From Hydractinia symbiolongicarpus (Eukaryota; Cnidaria; Hydrozoa; Anthoathecata; Hydractiniidae): a stretch of 64,000 bases of DNA. How positions within the stretch are numbered: position 1 is the stretch's first letter; every line of letters starts with the position of its first letter. The stretch spans positions 20,653,001 through 20,717,000 of the forward strand of contig NC_079882.1 of the NCBI RefSeq assembly GCF_029227915.1. The letters are read 5' to 3'. Of the stretch, positions 22,701-33,700 are shown one piece after another. The translations under genes and the position numbers were made by a program. The notes beneath the pieces were generated by a model. That model had not been told where the DNA came from and made no database searches. It saw only the letters and a program-made list of their open reading frames with translations.

Positions 22701-23285
22701 CTAATAATGTGGTTTTAAAGAGCGTCGGCCTTTGATCTTAATGTATCTTCCCTCAACATGTCCAAATTCATCACATTCGATAGCCAATCTGTACCTGGGG
22801 AAGTACAAGTCGATCCTATATCTATCAACATGATGCTGCACCACCATATCTTCGCTGTCAAAAGCGATGTTGATAGCGCTAAGGGTACCTTTCTCCTTAG
22901 ATAAAAGCTTTATGTTTTGAATTTCCATACCGCAACACTCCGCAATTTTAATAGCCTCCAAACTTTTACAGCGAACGAAGATTTCCATAACATCCCTAGC
23001 GGAAATAAATATATCGTGCCCATTTTTTCCACGTGCTAGCATACCAGCCTGGGATGATTGCGATTCGAAAAGTTGATCCTTGGGGTCAGGATCATATAAT
23101 AATCCCACCAGAGCGAGGATCTCTAAAGGTAGGTGCTGCTCCATTGTATAGTCGGACATAGTATGACTATGTTGTGGTAGTATACTATCACAACAGCCTA
23201 GCAGGTCCAGGACACGTTGCGTCTTGCCACAGATTGTCGGGCCTGTAAAAATGCAGGTGTGCGGTTCCTTGACAACGTCTAGCAT
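22701..23285 (-). pseudogene. Chimeric frame: start of packaging ATPase joined to an endonuclease-like protein
   Basis: The first ~30 residues (ATG 23283-23285) hold a hydrophobic strand and a Walker A loop (FTGPTICGKT), as at the start of the FtsK/HerA-type DNA-packaging ATPase of Polintons. The rest of the ATPase, including Walker B, is absent. After about residue 42 the frame enters a different protein (MSDYTMEQHLPLEILALVG) that ends with YRIDLYFPRYRLAIECDEFG, a D...E-x-D arrangement like that of restriction-endonuclease-fold nucleases. The join lies near a short inverted sequence (ATAGTATAC / CATAGTATG, about 23158-23192). An internal deletion that fused two genes in frame explains this best. 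The 3' end also looks truncated. Confidence 0.6.
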
Positions 23286-23289
23286 TTTA

Positions 23290-23664
23290 TTAAACGCCCT
23301 GTTTTTTATGGATTTTAGGGTATTTCGAAAGGCAATCGGAACAGATCAACGCGCCGCTGTGGTTGTTGACAAGAGACCCCTTACAGGCGGGGCAGTACGT
23401 GGTCTTGTATATGAGGGCAAGGGGATCAAACACTATCTTACCATCTAGGTAACACAATACCTTGTGATATCTCTCGAAGAGCCGCGACTTTTTCTAAGAG
23501 ATGGGTCAGGTCCCGCAGTTAAAAAAGGGTATCTTGATCGGTGATTTCAAAAACTCAATGTACCGTGCCACAATGCCGTGTGAAAACAAGGTATAGAGGC
23601 GTAGGTAATTTTCGTCTTGTCGGGACCCTTTAATTTCCTTATCAATCCTGGCAATGTCTAACAT
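23290..23664 (-). pseudogene. Zinc-ribbon protein of the Polinton, frameshifted
   Basis: Starts at ATG 23662-23664 (MLDIARIDKEIKGSRQDENY) and ends at TAA 23290-23292, five bases before the ATPase start. The frame shifts twice (near 23510 and 23475). The last part carries two C-x-x-C pairs about 15 residues apart (CPAC and CSDC), a zinc ribbon. It could regulate late transcription or bind DNA, but the sequence does not tell. It is tightly packed with its neighbours on both sides. Confidence 0.6.
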
Positions 23665-23937
23665 TTATTTTTTCGGAACTATACTCGCGGGTTTCCACCC
23701 TTTTTTTACAGCCATCTCGCGACTGGCCCTACCTGCGGCAAAATAGGCCGTCATTTTCATGACATCGTTTATGTCCATCTTGGCAGAGGGTCTCGTAATT
23801 CCTAGGAATTTTTTACCCGCAAGGGAATACCCAAAAGTGAAACCTAGATCTACGAAGTTTTCGTAGAGCATGTCCAAAATTTCCTTTTCCTGTGGAGTTA
23901 TGTTGCTTGCCATGTGAGGTGTTGCTTTTGTAGTCAT
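23665..23937 (-). CDS. Small Polinton protein, 90 aa, unknown function
   Basis: An intact minus-strand frame from ATG 23935-23937, ending directly before the ATG of the zinc-ribbon gene. It has an acidic helical N-terminus (ITPQEKEILDMLYENFVDLG), a Gly-rich middle and a basic C-terminus (GRASREMAVKKGWKP). There is no signal peptide and no certain membrane helix. I do not recognise the family. Its gapless position between two genes supports its being real. Confidence 0.55.
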   Translation of the reverse strand: MTTKATPHMASNITPQEKEILDMLYENFVDLGFTFGYSLAGKKFLGITRPSAKMDINDVMKMTAYFAAGRASREMAVKKGWKPASIVPKK

Positions 23938-23941
23938 TTAT

Positions 23942-24287
23942 TTAGTGCATTTTAAAAATATCAATTTGAGGCTTGCCCTGTTGAGGCTCAGGACGAATCG
24001 CGGGCTTGTGAGGTTCTCCACCATTTTTTCCTCAAAATTTATACCATACCCCTACTCCTATCGCGAGCACGGCAAGCGTCCCCACACCGTAGATGTAGAC
24101 GTTTGACTGTACAGAACTGGCCCCAGAAGAGGTTTTGATTGTAGATTCTACGGTACCCTTTTTGTTGTTTCATTTTTTCCTTCCTCTTCTTCATCAGTGC
24201 CGCCAACTTGTGACCCTGCGCAACTCTTTCCGGATGCTTTACTGGTCTCGTAATAACTCTCTCTTCTTGTCTCTGTTCTTCAGTCAT
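23942..24287 (-). pseudogene. Basic single-pass membrane protein of the Polinton, broken
   Basis: Starts at ATG 24285-24287 (MTEEQRQEERVITRPVKHPE) with a Lys/Arg-rich N-terminal half. A one-base shift in an A/G run near 24165 moves coding sense to another frame, where a membrane helix follows (YIYGVGTLAVLAIGVGVWYK). One TGA comes next, then a Pro-rich tail ends at TAA 23942-23944. The stop lies just before the next start. Probably a type II membrane protein in its intact form. Confidence 0.55.
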
Positions 24288-24312
24288 TTATTTTAAGTCA
24301 TAAAACTTAGAA

Positions 24313-24618
24313 TTAATCACTTTTTACTACAAGATGGATGAATAGATAAGCTTCGAGGGTCTCCAAAGTCTCTCTTATCCCTTTGAGTATAGCTCCGGGG
24401 GTATTTAGATCCCTCTCAAAGTATCTCGGGGACTCCCTAAAGGTCATGGGTTCTTTCTTTTGGAGTCCAAGTTTTCGAAGTCTCTTGTCAGCAGCAACTT
24501 TTCCCGGATTCTTTTTGTTTAATTCAACAATTTTTTCCGTGACCTGAGGTTGCTGCTGATTGAAAATAACATTACAGACGCTGCTCATCTTTGTTCTCAT
24601 TAGCCCCCGCCCCATCAT
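24313..24618 (-). CDS. Small basic Polinton protein, about 101 aa, unknown
   Basis: An intact minus-strand frame. ATG 24616-24618 overlaps the stop of the preceding gene (TGA 24615-24617). It is basic in the middle (KNPGKVAADKRLRKLGLQKK) and helical at the C-terminus. Codons for Met at residues 1, 7 and 11 could each be the start. No family is recognised; the overlap with its neighbour supports it as a gene. Confidence 0.5.
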   Translation of the reverse strand: MMGRGLMRTKMSSVCNVIFNQQQPQVTEKIVELNKKNPGKVAADKRLRKLGLQKKEPMTFRESPRYFERDLNTPGAILKGIRETLETLEAYLFIHLVVKSD

Positions 24619-25019
24619 CTTTTTTGCTCATATGCCGGGCCGTATGAGTCATCAACAGGAGGGGAGCCAAATATTTTCCTATCGTGCAGTACATGAGAAT
24701 TGAGATCTGTCATGGCGTCTTTGATAATAAGGTCTTCCTCAATATCTTGCCGAAGATCCTCAACACTATCAATATCCACGATTTTCCGACGATGTTAGCG
24801 TAAAGGTTGACTACATGAGTAGTTAACGCTTTAGCCGTTTTTTCTCCCTTCTCTTGGAGCTCACGTTGAAAGTACTCAGCATATACCTTTTCGATGGATT
24901 CATCATGGGCCTTGTCAATAAAGCCTTCGTTACATTCTTTCAGCAAGAGATGTCCCCTGCCTTTTCGCAGAGCTTCCTTCAAGGCTTAGTATCACAGCGA
25001 TGCTTAGAAACTCTTCCAT
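24615..25019 (-). pseudogene. Helical Polinton protein, frameshifted
   Basis: Coding sense begins at about ATG 25017-25019 (MEEFLSIA), moves to another frame by about 24985, and shifts again near 24785 before ending at TGA 24615-24617. The readable blocks are mostly charged helix (ESIEKVYAEYFQRELQEKGE, then DSVEDLRQDIEEDLIIKDAM). There is no known domain. It lies 20 bp downstream of the polymerase stop. Confidence 0.5.
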
Positions 25020-25039
25020 TTATTCAGAAATACTTACAC

Positions 25040-28000
25040 TTACACTGAATAGGCAATTTGCTTAAAACACAAGCGGAAAGGTATGTAAAGGTATGTGTCG
25101 TCGTGCACAACCCTCATGTCATAAAACGCCAAGAACCCGAGCTTGTTTTGTTCGTACGTGACCATTCCCTGGTTGTGCACCCTGAAACCTACGTTCTTTG
25201 CAATGTCCAAACCTTGCTCCTTTAGCGTGCTCATGTACCTGGACCAAGTCACGGCATTTTGGTTCTTTAATTTGCCCTTGCACGAAAATTCGTACCCTCT
25301 TTTTCTTCAACGAAATAGCACTTGGCCGTCAGGGCAATCATGCGAAACCCTATGAATTCCGCTTTGAATTACCCTCTCGTTCGATTCGAGTATTTATTGA
25401 TGACGAGCCAGTTTTTCACGTCCTTGTCGTAATCGTCAAGCAGTTCAGGGCGAACGACATCTCGCAACTCTTCCTTAGAGATGGCACAATAGGCACTGTC
25501 AGTGTCCATGTAGATCTATTCGAAATCTAAACGATTCACGTACTTATCTATAAAATCGTAGTAAAAATCCAACATACGAAGTTTGGCTAGTTGGTACACC
25601 ACGATACCACACTGGTAGGCTCTATCGATGCTGCACTTGTGTTTGCCCTTCCTAAGCTCGTATGCATCTCCGATCTCCTCAAGATCTTCGAGGTACAGAG
25701 ATCTCATCGCCGCATCAACCTCCTTTTCATCTATCGTAAACGTAGTATTTGCGTGCCTAGCCAAATCCTCAATCATCTTACCGTAAGCTGTTCCCCTTTA
25801 ACTTGACCGTACCCCCCGCAATACGTTTGTGGGGGTCTTTATCACCCTGTCGTCGTGCATCCGCAATCTCATCCGGAAACCATGCAAATGGTTTATCTCG
25901 AGTATACTTGAGGAACTGGTGAAAAACAGTCACTTTCAGCCCATGGTCAGGGTACCATTTCAGTACAGGGGTATACAGCAAGATTTTTTCGGCTTTCATC
26001 AACCCCAAAAACTTATCCGTACCTGGAACACGCTTGCGCCCCGTAATTTGCAAGTACTCGTGCATGTGCTCGGGGATGTGATTGTCGGGTATCTCCTTAA
26101 CGACAAATAGCGGGGTCATTTCGCTGAATTTTTCACGCAGATTTTCAGGTACCTCAATATCAACCTGCGCAAACCCAAAGAGTGATCCATCTCGCACGCC
26201 TGGCGTCAGTAGCTCTAAGTTATGCGTTGATGTCGGTGTAGCCACCTTGACCAGCTTTTCTTTCCCACATGGAAAGTCTTGCATCAGGGTACTCGGGTAG
26301 AGCATGTTTGCGTCGTACTCTAGAATGGTCTTGCACTCGTGGGGTTCCTCGTACACGTGAGATCTGATACCCGTCCGCAAGAGCTCGTAGGCCTCATTCT
26401 TTGTACATTTTTTACACGATTTCCGTACCTCTTTACAATTCTTACAAGCCTTGCTATAGAAAGAGTCCTTGCACTTGTGCTTGCAGGGTTGCCCTGGAGC
26501 GTATAGCTCCAACTTTGGGTTTAGCCGTAGAGACTTGTTCAAAACGTAGCGCAACGACATACCTGGAACACTTACCACGTCCTTCAAATTGTCTATCTCG
26601 TCGTCGTAATACCGCGACCTCGTCTTGCCCACAGCCTCGATGAACGGCTCCACGTCGACTAGATTGTACTCGCGCAGTCAGTCCATCATGGTGACGCAGC
26701 CTCGTTTGAAAAACTCAGCTCGCAATGTTTCATACTCTCCAGGAGATAGCGTGTTTTTCCACTTAACCGGCTATAGAAGTGTTCTTGCGCCACAGGCCCG
26801 ATATGGTTCAACTTGTCGTAGCTCGTTAACCACTCATACGGAAACACGAGATCTGGAGCTTACATTCAAGAGACTTGCACCAACTGTCGTAGCTCATACC
26901 AGGAGCAAGGAAATTTTTAATGTCGAGATGTTTTTAATGTCGGGAAATTTAAACCTCGAGTTTGTGAGGAACATGCAGTCGTTGTCTTTCTTCGCTACCT
27001 TGATCTTGTCATCCTGCGCAATTTCTTCGACAAAATACCGCTTGATCATGCTGATGTCGTACTTGCCGCTGTTAAATCCAATTACCGTTACTTGGTTTAC
27101 CCACTCGTTCCACGTATCCTGGTTGCTTTTAAATAGCATGTCAAAATCGTCGGGTTTGGGGTACATCCTTTCGACTTCTTTCACAATGAGGGCATGCCTC
27201 TTTTCCAGCTGCTCCACAAACTGTTTAACCAAGACCTTGGGATCATCGTGCTCAATGAACGTCGGGTGGTTATTCAAACTATCGGCAATACCGACAGGGA
27301 TATGTCTCGAGAAGTATGTCAGATCAGGGGTTTGCTGGTAATTTAAAGGTAGTAGGAGGGCTTTGAAGTCAAACACGATATAGTGAGGATAGGCCCTGAA
27401 TTCCTTCTTAAAGTACCTCTTGATTTTGGGTGGTTTTTCACATTCCCAGACCGTGACGAGGTTGTAACCTAAACACTTTATCACCCTTTCCTTAGACTGG
27501 GTTGCAGCGTACCGTTTCTTGTCCGCGTTGGTTCTCTCGGGCTGACAGGTACATCCGTGCAACTTAGAACCGTTGTATTCAAATACGGTGTTTGAAATGG
27601 GCTCATAACCGTCAACCTTATACAACTCATGCCCCGATGTATTTCGCATAACAAATTCTCCTCCGTGGCCACATAGCGGGTGATGGATATGTCTTCCATT
27701 TTCCATCGACATGTATTCAATCCATTTTGATGCATCGTAGCTAAAACCTTCACCGTAAAAGACTTTCTCCGCCTTGCTCGGCATACGTTTCACCCTCTCG
27801 CCTTTGCAAATTATTGTCGTCCTGACACCCTCGCATTCGTTATTCTTATGCCGCGATAAGTGATTGCTTTTGGTAAACATTTGTTTGCATACCTTGTATT
27901 CCCATTTTTGTTGGGCCAGCACGTCTAAATCCTTGATGAAAAAACAGTGCCCGTCCAGCATACCAATATTGATGTCATCTAAACCCTTTTTGTACTGCTT

Positions 28001-28968
28001 TTGCCCATAGACGAGTCGCCATGGTGCCTTCCCAGAGTTTGTCTTGGGCTCAAAGACTCTGATATTGATCTTGAATTGTTTGTCAACGCCCTCCAGTTCC
28101 ACCAGCCTCGTAGGGCGCACGTCCTTACGTTTTAGCTTAGGGTTCCCGTAGTACTTTCGGGCTAATGCGAGGGCTGGTCTTGTAAGAAACTCTGTTCCTC
28201 GTACTACGTCAGCCCTCTCCCTTACAGCTAAACATCTCCAAAAACATAAGTTGTCCGTTCTGGCATTTTTCCCATCCATGCCGTAGATGCACATCTTGTT
28301 TCAAAGCCAATCCGGGAGGGGGGCTGCATCCCAAAAGAGGCTCACGCGTGCTTATGACCTTGATCCTTACATGATCGAAGACAATTTTCCCTTCATATGC
28401 TCCTACGGTCTCGGTGGTCCTATCCGGTGGCAAGTAGGCCTTACTCCAAAACTCACCATCCTCCAGATCGAGGCGCTTCATTTCGCATTTTTCTATGAAT
28501 GCTTCAATTTCGGCGATGCTTGATAATGACCTGGAACTCTTATTTTTATGGTAATCAGACACGCAACCTCCACCGTTGTAAATATCACAGCTGAAACTAT
28601 ACACGACCCTAACGCGCATTTCCATGTAGGGTTCAATTTTTCGCATCATCGCGTCCTTTAGAAGTTGGTTCAAATGCTTGTTAAAGCGCCATGTTTTGAC
28701 CCTATTTTCATCTTCCAGCATTTGGATATCACCCCCCTCCCGATGTTCAATGTCCTCCGTGTCGTAGTAGTCCTCATGTGCTTCCTGTTCTACCTCGTCG
28801 TGGAGCGTTGTGACTCCCGAAATTTGTTCCCTCGCCTTGTCTTAGTAGAGGGCAACGGTATCCTGCACGTCTCGTAATCGTTTGGCAAGAGCGTCGCGAG
28901 TTGCTGCTACTGGTGCCGACACGGTGCTGTATAGTTTACTAATTGCTTTCCTGAGCAAGTTGGGAATT
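25040..28968 (-). pseudogene. Protein-primed family B DNA polymerase (pPolB) of the Polinton, broken
   Basis: About 1300 codons on the minus strand. The N-terminal part (from about 28968) has APVAATRDALAKRLRDVQD, then an in-frame TAA, then a shift near 28290. A Cys/His-containing part with EYNGSKLHGCTC follows; then Exo I reads FDFKA where the family has D-x-E, and Exo II is GFNSGKYDISM. Near 26908-26946 a 17-base repeated stretch shifts the frame, and a TGA follows at about 26680. Polymerase motif A is YDANMLYPS; motif B (KLKGNS) is split by a shift at 25777; a TAG stands just before motif C (YMDTDSAY, about 25490-25512); another shift lies near 25300 before the C-terminus. Such enzymes replicate linear DNA from a terminal protein. 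With a lost exonuclease Glu and at least seven breaks, this copy is inactive. Confidence 0.92.
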
Positions 28969-29020
28969 TCCCCTACTCAACTTTATTGGTCAGGTGTTGC
29001 TGCACATGCGTTGATTTTTT

Positions 29021-29121
29021 GCTGTTTGTCACCGGATTTTGTGGGATGAGGCGCGATGACACAAGTGATAAACTGTATGTTGATTTTTATAAGGGTTTAA
29101 CCGTGGAACTTTGAAAAATCT
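29021..29121 (-). repeat. Polinton right terminal inverted repeat
   Basis: Read on the minus strand it begins AGATTTTTCAAAGTTCCACG, pairing with the left repeat over about 100 bp with scattered mismatches and one 15-base gap. Confidence 0.88.
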
Positions 29122-29750
29122 AAACAACATATGAAAAAAATATTCTTAACTACACCGCAACCTTTATTTCTCTTTGTTTATCTATATCATAAGCCATTAT
29201 ATCTCCCTTCCCCTTCTACTCGAGTCTGTGCGCTAAGTTAACTAAAACATTAGGACCGATACATAGAAGATATCCCATAGAAATTCTTTTCTAGGGGATT
29301 TTTGGGAAATGGCATAGTCACGTCTGAAGATTTGCCATGCTTTGGCGGGGACTTTAGGTCATCTAAATACGACTTATTAATTTAGGCTTGCCTTGTAAAG
29401 TATGTTGACTGACATCAAATCAGTTTGAAATACTTTCTATTCTTTGAAATAAAGATTTTTAACGGTATGAAATATTTAAGCATTCAATGTTTTTCTTTTA
29501 TAACAAGTTAGTTTTACATTGACAGTACATTTTTTGACTTATAAGTGTTACACCAACTTTATATGCCGCCAAATTTAATTCAGGTGACTAGAAGCCGCGC
29601 CAACTTTGTCCCTAGTGCTTGTTTCTCTTTCTGACGATATTACAGATAGCGATGTCGATTAACCGCCGTTCATTCCCTATTCAGGCGGGTGTATTTATTG
29701 TTATGCATTTTTTCTGGTGCATTATCCAGAAAAAAGCCTTCAGGTCTGCA

Positions 29751-29885
29751 TCCATATTATAATACATACGTCTGTCTGTCTGTCACGCAAAAAGGTAGCT
29801 TAGCTGGCGCAAGTAGCGAGAGGAACGCAATGCGGTATAAAAAGGACGGGCAAACCCGTGGATTTTTCCACGGGCCACCGACTAG
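29751..29885 (+). mobile_element. Short Helitron, 135 bp (TCYATATTATA family)
   Basis: It starts TCCATATTATAATACATACG and ends with the hairpin CCCGTGGATTTTTCCACGGG, CCACCGA and CTAG. It is flanked by A (29750) and T (29886), as Helitrons are. The same family is at 61509-61631. Confidence 0.72.
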
Positions 29886-30684
29886 TTTGTGTTAAATTAC
29901 TTCTGCAGGCTACGTTACGTTGAGACTTCGAGCCTCGTGATTCTAAAAAAACACATTTTAACCAAGACTTTTTTTTGCCCTTGGGCAATAAACAGATTTC
30001 TTCATTGCATGTTTGTGTTGGAAATTAAACCTTCTTACTTTGAAAATGAAAGCTCCTAACCGTGTAAGCAATAACGAATCAAAAACCTATAGCGAGTACA
30101 ATAGATTCCCAGTGTTCTTTTCACGTACATTATCAATATCTTCCCTATTATAAGGTAATTACAAATTTAGAAAGATGGACCCGAAGCAAAAGTTAATATT
30201 TCAGTATCGCGAATCACCAAAGATGATTAATGATTATTATAAAATAGTATAAAAATAAAAAAAAATTGGAACTAATCAAAATATTCTGATATGAAAGAAA
30301 TACAGTCATTTATAGTAAATGAATGATAAACAATGCAAATTTATATATAAGAACAAATGTTCACATCGAAAATCTCTGCAAGGCAATACATTGTAACAAT
30401 GGAGTGGTTATTACACCTCATGAAAAACATCAACATTGTTACACAAAGAGAAGATAAGATTAGGAGGCGTTTTATTTCGGTTTAATTTGACTTCTCCAGA
30501 ATTTTCTTTACAATTCAACTCGACAGAACTGGGGAATTAAGGTGACTATCTGTCTACCCGACAGACTAGGCTAGCTCATCAAAAATAAGTAACATTTCCA
30601 ATACCATTGTATAAAATTATTGACCATTATATATATGTTAGATATGTATTAAGCAACAAATATTCATGACTTTTAACACATAGC

Positions 30685-30690
30685 TTTATT
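30685..30690 (-). terminator. Polyadenylation signal of rab10
   Basis: AATAAA on the minus strand, 80 nt downstream of the rab10 stop codon. Confidence 0.5.
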
Positions 30691-30769
30691 CAATTCAGAC
30701 TTTGGTGATGTGATGATATAACGGTGTGTTAGCACGTGCAAATTGTGATTGGTTAATTTGATTCAATTA

Positions 30770-33700
30770 CTACTGGTTACAACAACTTGCGGTTTTCCCT
30801 TTGTTTTGATTGTCCTTGTCTATTACTACCCCAGAGGAGGCTTCACTTTGAGCAGCACCGGCTTGGTGCTTACGTAAGATGTCCTGCGTTAATTGCATAA
30901 ATGCTTCCTCAACACATATATTGTCCTTTGCGCTGGTTTCATAAAACCTTATTCCATGTTCACGAGCAATCTAGGTTAGAAAAAAATAAATAGTTATCAT
31001 GCTTAACCCGATGCAGGATGACTGAGTACTTCTAACAACTATACAAGACAAAACATATTTCATAATTATTTATACGTGAACACATGTCACTGCATTCAAA
31101 GTTCCTGTAGTATGGCTACTGCTATTTGAAAGTAATATTTGCGTGCTGTGCATAAACTCAGGTGGAAAACATGAAAATAACATACCCCTTCTCCTTTCTC
31201 CTTATTTACCATTCTTTTGTCTTCCATATCACATTTGTTTCCGAGGATCATTCGCTCCACTCCTTCACTTGCATGCTGGGAAAGATTAATTGTAATATAG
31301 TTAAAGCGTGTATAAAAGAAATGTGGCATTCTTAAAAAAATAAAAGTAAATTTAAAGTCAACGTATTAGTTTTCTTTTGAGCATTACTCAATTAAATGAC
31401 ACAAGTTTACCTCATCGATGTTACGGAGCCATTTAGCGATGTTGTCAAACGTCTTTTCTTGTGTTATATCATAAACTAACATTATTCCCTAAATACAGCA
31501 AACAATGAGTTAGACCTGCTATTGTGAGAAACGAACACAAAAATTCACGATTTTGCTGTACAAAATATCTTTATGGATATTCACTTCACTTCAAAGCTTT
31601 TTTTATTTATTATTTTTCCAAAGATAAGGCAGGGTAGTTCACCATCTCTTCTTATAATGCACAACAAAAAGGTGGCTGACTTCATTACTTATTAAAGTAA
31701 CGTTAACCCTATTTGATATGGTTTTTTTTAGCCCTTTAGGGTGGAGGGGTTAAGTGCCTGTTGGTCATAAATTCTTAGAGTAGAAGTGCAGAGTAGTACA
31801 TATGACATAAAATTTGACAGAATTGTAGTATTAAAAAATAGGAAAGCACAATGTTTACCTTAGGACTAATACAGAAAACAGACAGAAGTTATCAAAAGTG
31901 CATAAATAGTTTGCACATCATAATTTTTTGTTTGTTTTTATAATGTATAAATCGTGATATGATTTAAAAAATATTAAAACAGATAATGCTTCACAGACGT
32001 ATATCTACACACCACCTACCATTGCACCACGGTAATACGACGTTGTAATTGTATGAAAGCGTTCTTGACCAGCTGTGTCCCTAAAACAAAATTTTGAGAT
32101 AAAAAATTTAACCTGTTATGGTTATTTATTCATTCATTTATTTATTTACTAATTTAATAATCGATAGGAAGAGGAACAACAGATAAGATGTGTCATTTGA
32201 ATTTTAATGTCTGCAATGACCCGTGGTAGAGCGTAGAGCTTGAAACACTGATCAAGAAAGTGTTAGGATTGTGCGTTTTCAACGAACATTTAAAGAAATA
32301 TTGGGGTTTCAAAGTTCTTTGATGATGTCATCAATCCGTCTGTCCTAAAACGGGTGGGTGGACCCAAGTTTAGGAAATTGGTCTTATTTTAAACCAAGGT
32401 CGTCCCTAGTTATTCATGCAGGGGTTAACGTCGATAGTTTACAAGTTATTTAGGCCTGAAATTAAAAGTGAATTGCAATAGCATCACTAATTACAAAAAT
32501 GCTGTTGACATCAGTCAATGGATTGATGTTATTCTTTGAAGGCAGAAATTAACAAAGAAGACTTTAATAACTTTTCCAGTAACTATATAGAAATATGAAA
32601 AAATCCACCTTGCCTGTCACAGACACACACAATTGCTGTATTATTATAATAAATTTATTCATTTATGTAATATTTATAGTCTCTTTGTTATGAACTACTG
32701 CTAAAAGTAAAAAAAAATGGTAACATGTAATAAAACAAAAAATCTATTATATATATGTAACTTATGAAACAATATTAAAAAATCAAACAAGACGTATGAT
32801 ATACGCAAACAACCTCGCGAATAAAGTTTACAAAAAGCTGTCTATCAAATTGGGATTTTTGTTACGAAGTTAGAAACGACATATTTTACTATTTAGATAC
32901 GCAATAGTATTTGTTACACACTTATTTTTCAAAATTGATTTGTGAGACCTTCCTGAACGGAAAATTCCTCGAACTTTTAATTTTCGATGGGTCCGTCTTG
33001 GGTGAACCGACTGACAGGAAGAAGAAAGACCACAAACCCACAAACCCCAAAATTTGCGAAATTCATTAATTCAGTTAATTCTGCCTACATTCACTTTTAA
33101 AAAGTTTGGTGGAAACACCTTTATTTACTAGTTAGTTAAACAAGTGTTTTGAACACTTGTCTTACCTTTTTAAAAAAGAAAAAAGAAAAAAAAAGTAAAA
33201 ATAGTTACCAAGATGAGATTCGAACACACGACGACTCCCGTGTCGGGGCTCAGAGAGGCAAAAATTTCCATTCTTGTAGGACACATTTGCGTTTTAATAC
33301 AAGCTCACGAGCTTGTAAAAAGGTAAAAACCACAATATGCAAATATTAAATATGGACATGCAAATGACCAAAATACTAGAAGACACTACAACATACAGAA
33401 AAAAATGTAAACAAATTGGGACAAGAAGGACTGTCCAGTTTTAATAAAAAGAAAAAGAGTAAAATACACATACCATATCTGTAATTTTATTTTTTTGCCA
33501 TCTACTTCAACAGTTTTTATTTTGAAATCAATTCCTAAATCAAGATTTAAAACGTTTTAGTAGTACTTTTTAAATAACAATAATTAAAAACAGATGAAAT
33601 GGCAACTGTGTAAAGGATTAAATTTTAAACATTTGCGACTGAATGTAGCAGGCTTATGTAAATTGCATGCATGTACACAATGTACATGTATAAATCTAAT

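Larger units (their letters stand above)
17789..29121. mobile_element. Degraded Maverick/Polinton element (about 11.3 kb)
   Basis: It is bounded by terminal inverted repeats at 17789-17903 and 29021-29121. It holds a family B protein-primed polymerase, an ATPase Walker A motif, an endonuclease-like segment, a zinc ribbon, coiled-coil and membrane proteins and compact small genes with overlapping stops and starts, mostly on the minus strand. Family members usually run 15-20 kb and also encode an rve integrase, a Ulp1-like protease and a double-jelly-roll capsid protein; none of these was recognised here. Most genes carry premature stops or frameshifts. GC content is visibly higher than in the surrounding DNA. 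A clear 6-bp target duplication was not found, so an extreme end may be lost. Confidence 0.9.
29122..30769. other. Intergenic, 3' flank of rab10
   Basis: AT-rich DNA without credible exons. It contains one short Helitron (29751-29885) and the rab10 3' UTR. Confidence 0.45.

Noticed and set aside
32225-32260. A tRNA gene suggested by GTGGTAGAGCG
   Set aside because: Only an A-box-like block; no B box or cloverleaf follows.
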